DNA from: HGM04593 sp045588345
Lineage (GTDB): Bacteria; Bacteroidota; Bacteroidia; Bacteroidales; Bacteroidaceae
DNA length: 28,780 nt
Assembly (NCBI GenBank): GCA_045588345.1
Contig: JAZNDZ010000080.1
Location: 1 to 28,780 of the forward strand
Reading direction: 5' to 3'
Part shown: in pieces, positions 23,974-28,780 of the stretch
Position numbering within the stretch: position 1 is the first letter of the stretch
Layout of the letters: each line of letters opens with the position of its first letter
Notes under the pieces: generated by a model
Seen by the model: only the letters and a program-made list of their open reading frames with translations
What the model was told of the DNA's origin: nothing
Database searches by the model: none
Position numbers and translations under genes: made by a program

Positions 23974-24033
23974 ACCTTATATCTTATTTTATGCGCCGAT
24001 AGAGAAAATACTAACCTTTAAAATATTACTCCA

Positions 24034-25107
24034 ATGAACACAATTGTTTCTCAGTTCAACATTCAGGGCAATGTTGTTGAAGTTGCTCCTCTGGGCAATG
24101 GCCTTATCAATACTACATATCGTGTAAAGACAGAAGGTGATGCACCCGACTATGTACTGCAGCACGTGAACAACGCAATTTTCCCCGATGTTGACATGCT
24201 CATGAACAATATTGTTGCTGTTACTGAGCACATCCATGGCAAACTTGTTGCAGCCGGAACAGATGATATTGCACGCAAGGTGCTCAAGTTTGTTCCTGCA
24301 AAGGACGGCAAGTATTATCATTTCGATGGTGAAAAGTACTGGCGTGTAATGGAGTTCATTCCCGATACAGAGGGCATGACAGCCGTAACTCCCGAGACTT
24401 CTTACATCGTAGGTGAGACATTCGGTAACTTCCAGGCAATGTTGGCTGATATCCCTGCACAGTTGGGTGAGACTATCAAGGATTTCCATAACATGGAGTT
24501 CCGCCTGCAGCAACTTCGTGAGGCTGTTGCCGAGAACAAGGCCGGTCGTCTTGCCGAGGTACAGTGGCTTGTTGACGAACTTGAGGCGCGTGCCGAGGAA
24601 ATGTGCAAGGGTGAGCGTCTGCACCGCGAAGGCAAACTTCCAAAGCGCATCTGCCACTGCGATACCAAAGTAGACAATATCCTTTTTGACAAACAGGGTA
24701 ACGTGCTTTGCGTAATCGACCTTGACACAGTGATGCCGAACTTCATCTTCTCTGACTTTGGTGATTACTTGCGTTCAGCAGCCAATACAGGTAAAGAGGA
24801 TGACAAAGACCTTGATAATGTGAACTTCAATATGGAAATCTTCAAGTCATTCACAAAGGGTTACTTGAAGTCTGCCGCATCGTTCATAACACCTCTTGAG
24901 GTTGAGAATTTGCCATACGCAGCAGCTTTGTTCCCATATATGCAGACAGTACGTTTCTTGGCCGATTACATCAACGGTGATACTTATTACAAGATTCAGT
25001 ATCCCGAACATAACCTCGTACGCTCAAAGGCACAGTTCAAACTGTTGCAGAGTGTAGAGGCACATCAGGCCGAAATGCAGGCTTTCATTGCAGAATTGGT
25101 AAAGTAA
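24034..25107 (+). CDS. Aminoglycoside-phosphotransferase-fold kinase, NahK-like
   Basis: A 357-aa cytoplasmic kinase of the APH fold, matching the length of N-acetylhexosamine 1-kinases. The nucleotide loop is PLGNGLINTTYRV (about 19-31). The catalytic loop is H208-C-D210-T-K-V-D-N215, and the metal site is V-I-D229-L-D231, followed by FSDFGDYLR. NahK makes GlcNAc-1-P or GalNAc-1-P for UDP-HexNAc salvage from mucin or milk glycans (Bifidobacterium precedent). The context of fucosidase, sulfatase and aminosugar kinase fits this. Homoserine- or choline-type kinases of the same fold remain possible. It is monocistronic, with its own promoter and a strong downstream hairpin. Confidence 0.82.
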   Translation: MNTIVSQFNIQGNVVEVAPLGNGLINTTYRVKTEGDAPDYVLQHVNNAIFPDVDMLMNNIVAVTEHIHGKLVAAGTDDIARKVLKFVPAKDGKYYHFDGEKYWRVMEFIPDTEGMTAVTPETSYIVGETFGNFQAMLADIPAQLGETIKDFHNMEFRLQQLREAVAENKAGRLAEVQWLVDELEARAEEMCKGERLHREGKLPKRICHCDTKVDNILFDKQGNVLCVIDLDTVMPNFIFSDFGDYLRSAANTGKEDDKDLDNVNFNMEIFKSFTKGYLKSAASFITPLEVENLPYAAALFPYMQTVRFLADYINGDTYYKIQYPEHNLVRSKAQFKLLQSVEAHQAEMQAFIAELVK

Positions 25108-25116
25108 AGATAAAGA

Positions 25117-25219
25117 ACGAGGGTGACTCCAAAGCCCTATTTTTGAACGAGCAATCTCCGTTAGAGTTATTCTAACAGGGATTGCTTTCTTTGTAAAATG
25201 ACTTTTGAGTCACCCTCGT
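25117..25219. mobile_element. MITE-like element, GAGGGTGACT family (103 bp)
   Basis: Terminal inverted repeats ACGAGGGTGACTCCAAAGCC and (complement of the right end) ACGAGGGTGACTCAAAAGTC differ at two positions. Inside, AGCAATC...CGTTAGA pairs imperfectly with TCTAAC...GATTGCT, giving a nested hairpin. No target duplication is clear. The GAGGGTGACT ends are shared with the element at 28645-28764. It lies just after the kinase stop, so it may also act in transcript termination. Confidence 0.65.
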
Positions 25220-25234
25220 AACATCTTGCTGCTA

Positions 25235-25280
25235 TATAAAGTCAACGGGTGCAATCACAATTGCACCCGTTGACTTTATA
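25235..25280. terminator. Long bidirectional terminator hairpin
   Basis: A perfect 21-bp stem (25235-25255 with 25260-25280) around a 4-nt CACA loop. The core is GTCAACGGGTGCAAT with A/T ends. It lies between convergent genes, the kinase (+) and the FKBP lipoprotein (-), 10 bp from the latter's stop. It should end transcription in both directions. Confidence 0.85.
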
Positions 25281-25290
25281 GACTATCGTG

Positions 25291-26310
25291 TTACTTTGCA
25301 GCCTTTACTTCAAGCAACTCCACATCAAAGAAAAGAGCCTCGTTGGGACCAATATCCTGGCCGGCACCTCTTTCTCCGTATGCAAGTTCTGCGGGTATCC
25401 ACAACTGGATTCTGCCGCCTTTGCCCACAAGTTTCATGCCTTCAGTCCAGCCTTTGATTACACCGTTCAAAGGGAACTCGATAGGGTTGTCCTTGCCTAC
25501 ATTCTCAGGTTGGAAGTTTGTAATCATTGTCTTGCGCTGTTCCGGGATGTCCGCCCAACGGTTGCTGTCAAATACTACATCCTTGCGTGTCTTGCCGGTA
25601 TAAAGCACTTTGACAACATCTGTGTCATTTGTAGCCTTAGTGTTCATGTCACCCTCGTTGACAATCTTGTATAGAATGCCCGATTCGGTTTTCTCTATAC
25701 CGTCCCATTGCTCGACTGCGGCAAGCCACTCCTCAGAGAGTTTCTTGTTCTCTGCCGGTATTACAACCTGGAAGTAGTTCATCATGAAATCCTGTGCTTT
25801 CTCTTCTGTGATAACCAGAGTGTTGTTATGGTTGTCGTTGATACCTTTTATAACAGACTTCGCATCCACATCAAATGGAGCCTTCTCTAAACCGAATGCG
25901 TAATCAGCTCCAAGAAGTGTCGATGCAATCTCCTTGTCTGTAGGATTGTCAAAAACCTCGGTCTGTCCTGTGCTGTCAGCCATTGCCTTTTGGACCTTTA
26001 TGCTGATTTCCGGGCCAAGGTATTTCATGCCAAGTTCCTGAATGTTGTTCTTGTCAATGGTAATGTCACCGACTTTGAACGATTCTTCACCGTCCAGTCC
26101 TTTTTCAAGTGTTGCGATGATGACATCATAGTCGGCCTTGAGTTGGGGAAGTATGACATTTTCTATATTCTTTCCCATATTCATACCTACGATGTATGAA
26201 ATTGTGTCTGTCTTTGTTGATGCGGCATCCGCACCATTGCCTGCATTGTTGCATGACATTGTCATAGCTGCAAAAACGCATGCAAGTGTTGTTGAAAATA
26301 ATTTCTTCAT
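25291..26310 (-). CDS. FKBP-type peptidyl-prolyl isomerase lipoprotein
   Basis: Catalyses cis-trans isomerisation of proline peptide bonds; an envelope folding factor. The 339-aa protein begins with a lipoprotein signal whose lipobox is TMSC (Cys20), followed by a disordered NNAGNGADAAS stretch. An FKBP N-terminal dimerisation-like region (about 35-200) has KADYDVIIATLEKGLDG and SYIVGMNMGKNIE. The FKBP fold itself (about 215-337) ends IPAELAYGERGAG...IGPNEALFFDVELLEV, the Mip/FkpA-type signature. The gene ends the permease-kinase-FKBP run, with 21 bp to the kinase stop. The family is clear; the clients are unknown. Confidence 0.94.
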   Translation of the reverse strand: MKKLFSTTLACVFAAMTMSCNNAGNGADAASTKTDTISYIVGMNMGKNIENVILPQLKADYDVIIATLEKGLDGEESFKVGDITIDKNNIQELGMKYLGPEISIKVQKAMADSTGQTEVFDNPTDKEIASTLLGADYAFGLEKAPFDVDAKSVIKGINDNHNNTLVITEEKAQDFMMNYFQVVIPAENKKLSEEWLAAVEQWDGIEKTESGILYKIVNEGDMNTKATNDTDVVKVLYTGKTRKDVVFDSNRWADIPEQRKTMITNFQPENVGKDNPIEFPLNGVIKGWTEGMKLVGKGGRIQLWIPAELAYGERGAGQDIGPNEALFFDVELLEVKAAK

Positions 26311-26331
26311 GATATTAAATGTTATAATTGG

Positions 26332-27174
26332 TTATAGTTTGTTTGAGTGATATTTGACAAGCCCATCCATAGGACTTTCCAGGATGTTGCCGACAGAAAG
26401 TCCAAGACTCTCGGCCGTCTCCTTGATTTCGTCGGAAAAACTGATGCCGATACCTCCCAATATGTGTATGGGCAACCACGAATGGCGGTAAACCATTACG
26501 TTGCGTTTGAAGAACTGTGTAAAACAGTTCTTGAGCATGTCGTGTATCTCGGCATTTTTCCTGTTCTCTTGAATGAACGGAGTGAGACTGGCAAGCCAAC
26601 GGTTAGGCAGGGGAGTGTGGTAAACCCTTTCAAGTATGGCTGCAACATCAAGTTTGTATTGCTGCATGAACTTTTCCCTGATATTCTTGGGTAGCTGCTT
26701 CTTTATGCAGTCGCTGACCAATTGCCGTCCCAGATGTGCGCCACTTCCTTCATCGCCCAAAATATATCCCAATGAAGGTGTGTTGTCTACAATTTCCTTT
26801 CCGTTGTAGAGACATGAATTGGAACCTGTACCTAAAATGCATGCAATGCCTTCCTCGTGTCCGCACAATGCACGGGCTGCTGCAAGCAAATCGCTGTGTA
26901 TGTGTATCTCTTTTGTTTTGAAAATGCTCTCGAGGGCACGCCTCATGCGATTGTTGGCATTGTCGTATGCACATCCGGCTCCATAGAAATATATACTCTG
27001 TGGGGCATCGGTGTCAAGTTTGTCAAGCAATTCTGCGGTCAGTACAGCCTCTATGTCGTCGGTTTCCTGTATTGTCGGGTTAAGGCCCTGTGTCTTCGCC
27101 CGGCTCACAATTTCGCCGTTGCAGCATAGAGCCCAGTCGGTCTTTGTGGAACCGCAGTCTGCTATAAGTATCAT
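26332..27174 (-). CDS. BadF/NagK-type N-acetylhexosamine kinase
   Basis: An ATP-dependent sugar kinase of the BadF/BadG/BcrA/BcrD ASKHA family, about 280 aa, cytoplasmic. The phosphate-1 motif is DCGSTKTDW (6-14). YFYGAGCAY, ACILGTGSNSCLYNG and GYILGDEGSGAHLGRQL follow, and GGIGISF lies near the C-terminus. Such kinases act on GlcNAc, GlcN or MurNAc; Tannerella MurK is a family precedent. The frame continues upstream to a TTG at 27240, but the ATG at 27174 places the nucleotide motif right at the N-terminus as usual. It lies 69 bp after the AmpG-like permease stop on the same strand, which points to phosphorylation of a wall-derived aminosugar. Confidence 0.88.
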   Translation of the reverse strand: MILIADCGSTKTDWALCCNGEIVSRAKTQGLNPTIQETDDIEAVLTAELLDKLDTDAPQSIYFYGAGCAYDNANNRMRRALESIFKTKEIHIHSDLLAAARALCGHEEGIACILGTGSNSCLYNGKEIVDNTPSLGYILGDEGSGAHLGRQLVSDCIKKQLPKNIREKFMQQYKLDVAAILERVYHTPLPNRWLASLTPFIQENRKNAEIHDMLKNCFTQFFKRNVMVYRHSWLPIHILGGIGISFSDEIKETAESLGLSVGNILESPMDGLVKYHSNKL

Positions 27175-27243
27175 TTTTTCTGTTTCCTGATTCAATTGAA
27201 AAACTGTTTTAGTTGTAAAGTGTTTGTAAAGATACTTCAAATT

Positions 27244-28587
27244 CTACTTTTTACCAAAATTCGGGTCTATTTTTATGAGTGCCGACACTGCAAATGTCGC
27301 CGCAGTACAAGCCATCACCCAAATGAAGAAATTCTCATATCCTATCCACTCCTGTATGTAGCCCGAAATCATTCCCGGCAACATCATTCCCAGTGACATG
27401 AACGCTGTTGATATAGCAAAATGCGCAGTCGGGTATTTCCCCTGTGCAAAATATATCATATACAGGGTATATGCTGTAAAACCGAAACCGTAACCCAGTT
27501 GTTCAATGAAGACGCAACTCCCTATGGTATACAGGTCACTTGGTATTGCCATGCTCATATATACATAGACAGCATCGGGTAGTGATATTGCAATGACCAT
27601 TGGCCATAACCAGTATTTCAGTCCCTTGCGCGAGATGCATATACCGCCGGCTATTCCTCCTATAATAAGGCCTATGATGCCGACAACTCCGTTTATGAAA
27701 CCTATATCGCCTTTGTCCAATCCCAGACCTCCGGCCTCAATGCTGTCCATAAGGAACAGTTTGCCTATTTTACCAAGTTGCGCCTCTGGAAAACGGAACA
27801 GCAGCATGAACAGAAGGGTTGCCCAAATGCCGGGTTTGCGAAAGTATGTTGCAATAATTTCTATAAAATTGTTGAAGAACCCATATATGTTGCTCGGGGT
27901 GTGCGATTCATCTTTCTCTGGCTTTGGAAGAATCCTGTTATGGTAAATATATAGTATCGCCATAATGGTGGCAGTTACTGCAAATGTGGCGCTCCATGCG
28001 TATGGCTTCAGCTTGAATATTACACTTAGGTATTCAAATGTGTTTGCAAAACTTGTCAGTTCCAATTCCGTTGCATACTCTCCCAGCATTCCAAGCCAGG
28101 AACTCAGCCTTGCAGCAAGTATTACAAGGAATCCCGAACTGAATACTATGGCAATGCGGTAGAAGGTGTTCCTTATTCCTGAGAAAAAAGATTGTTTTTC
28201 TTGTGTCAATGCCAATATGTAGAAGCCGTCCAACGCGATGTCGTGTGTCGATGACACAAACGCTCCAATCATGAATGCTGCAAGGGTGAGAAAGAAAAAA
28301 CTTTCCGAAGTTACAGCCATTGCTATTGCAGTAAAACATACAGCAAGCAGAAGCTGTGAATATAATGTCCACTTGCGCCTGGTGCTTATCATCTCCACAA
28401 AAGGACTCCATAAAGGCTTTATGGTCCATGGAATGAGCAAGAGGCTGGTGCAGAGGGCTATAGTCTTGTTGTCAACCCCCATGTCCATGTACATTATGTC
28501 CGAAGCCGATGTAATCGCATGGTATGGCAGTCCCGAAGCAAATGACAAGGTCGGAACCCATAGCCAGGCATTAGTTTTCTTTAGCAT
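27244..28587 (-). CDS. AmpG/SLC33-like MFS permease
   Basis: A 447-aa inner-membrane protein with about 12 hydrophobic segments. The N-terminus (WLWVPTLSFASGLPYHAI...DIMYMDMGVDNKTIALCTSL) and the following PWTIKPLWSPFVEMISTRRKW match the AmpG/acetyl-CoA-transporter-like branch of the MFS. THDIALDGFYI in TM4-5 is another hallmark. AmpG proteins import anhydro-muropeptides for cell-wall recycling, and a Tannerella AmpG is described in MurNAc acquisition. Here it is followed by an aminosugar kinase and an FKBP lipoprotein. Muropeptide or sugar uptake is the most likely role; the exact substrate is not visible. Confidence 0.85.
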   Translation of the reverse strand: MLKKTNAWLWVPTLSFASGLPYHAITSASDIMYMDMGVDNKTIALCTSLLLIPWTIKPLWSPFVEMISTRRKWTLYSQLLLAVCFTAIAMAVTSESFFFLTLAAFMIGAFVSSTHDIALDGFYILALTQEKQSFFSGIRNTFYRIAIVFSSGFLVILAARLSSWLGMLGEYATELELTSFANTFEYLSVIFKLKPYAWSATFAVTATIMAILYIYHNRILPKPEKDESHTPSNIYGFFNNFIEIIATYFRKPGIWATLLFMLLFRFPEAQLGKIGKLFLMDSIEAGGLGLDKGDIGFINGVVGIIGLIIGGIAGGICISRKGLKYWLWPMVIAISLPDAVYVYMSMAIPSDLYTIGSCVFIEQLGYGFGFTAYTLYMIYFAQGKYPTAHFAISTAFMSLGMMLPGMISGYIQEWIGYENFFIWVMACTAATFAVSALIKIDPNFGKK

Positions 28588-28613
28588 GTCAGTGTGTCAT
28601 TTTTCTTTGTTTG

Positions 28614-28643
28614 CGAAGATAAAAATAATAATGCACATACAAA
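28614..28643 (-). promoter_or_regulatory. Promoter of the permease-kinase-FKBP operon
   Basis: On the minus strand, TTTG (complement of 28640-28643), 18 nt, then TATCTTCG (complement of 28614-28621) are close to consensus, about 27 bp before the start codon. The -33 TTTG is part of the 8-bp sequence duplicated by the MITE inserted at 28645. Confidence 0.55.
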
Positions 28644-28644
28644 A

Positions 28645-28764
28645 GAGGGTGACTAAAAAGCAAATTTCTACGTTACGTTTGGCTTCAAAATCCTCATTTA
28701 CGCTTAGTAAACTGCGGTTTTGAAGCCTTCACAAGCCTTGAACTTTACTTTTTATTCACGCCTC
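28645..28764. mobile_element. MITE with 8-bp target duplication, GAGGGTGACT family (120 bp)
   Basis: The left end GAGGGTGACTAAAAAGCAAA and the complement of the right end, GAGGCGTGAATAAAAAGTAA, are imperfect inverted repeats. Inside, GGCTTCAAAA and TTTTGAAGCC pair perfectly around a further small hairpin. ATACAAAA occurs immediately before (28637-28644) and after (28765-28772), a perfect 8-bp target duplication (9 bp if the next G is counted). There is no coding capacity; a transposase acting in trans is required. The terminal GAGGGTGACT also bounds the element at 25117-25219. Confidence 0.85.
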
Positions 28765-28780
28765 ATACAAAAGAAGGAGA

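Noticed and set aside
23989..24657. 222-aa minus-strand frame
   Set aside because: Antisense to the kinase, whose HxDxxxxN and DxD motifs are intact.
27175..27240. TTG-initiated extension of the aminosugar kinase
   Set aside because: The family begins right at the DCGSTKTDW nucleotide motif; the ATG at 27174 fits.

Overview
The window reads as chromosome of a gut- or host-associated Bacteroidales bacterium (Bacteroides/Phocaeicola/Prevotella type). The reasons are Bacteroidetes-style promoters (TTTG ... TAnnTTTG), lipoproteins with acidic residues after the acylated Cys, a galM-MFS-galK galactose cluster, a Ser-type sulfatase, a GH29 fucosidase and a protein with a type IX-like C-terminal tail. 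No rRNA, tRNA, CRISPR array or transposase gene was seen. The species cannot be fixed from the sequence alone.

Layout. 1-274: a 190-bp MITE-like inverted-repeat element and a terminator hairpin. 275-4540 (minus): an OmpA-family envelope protein, preceded by a 1012-aa coiled-coil surface lipoprotein with a near-consensus promoter. 4810-8403 (minus): galactose operon galM - MFS sugar transporter - galK. 8551-11636 (minus): grpE - dnaJ - folC. 11828-14736 (plus): a secreted Ser-type sulfatase overlapping a DbpA-like RNA helicase with an unusual DEFD box. 14911-18270 (plus): serC, whose 5' end is present twice. A broken native copy (14947-15083) and the intact gene (17197-18270) flank about 2.1 kb of AT-rich foreign DNA, which carries two minus-strand genes: a 400-aa signal-less putative toxin/effector and a 188-aa lipoprotein. 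18272-19641 (plus): a YigZ/IMPACT protein and an M20/M28-like metallopeptidase follow serC closely. 19776-23741 (plus): GH29 alpha-L-fucosidase and a large secreted GEVED-like protein. 24034-25107 (plus): a NahK-like hexosamine kinase. 25291-28587 (minus): AmpG-like permease - BadF-type aminosugar kinase - FKBP lipoprotein. A 120-bp MITE with an 8-bp target duplication sits at this operon's promoter.

How the genes work together. Several loci fit host-glycan and cell-wall sugar use. Sulfatase and fucosidase would uncap glycans, the galactose operon and NahK-like kinase would handle released galactose and HexNAc, and the AmpG/BadF-kinase pair would recover GlcNAc, MurNAc or muropeptides. The rest is mostly housekeeping (chaperones, folate, serine).

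The most novel item is the insertion in serC. The 173-bp repeats differ at only three positions, all synonymous, which suggests that the incoming DNA brought its own serC 5' end from another lineage and rebuilt the gene while delivering a putative effector-immunity pair.
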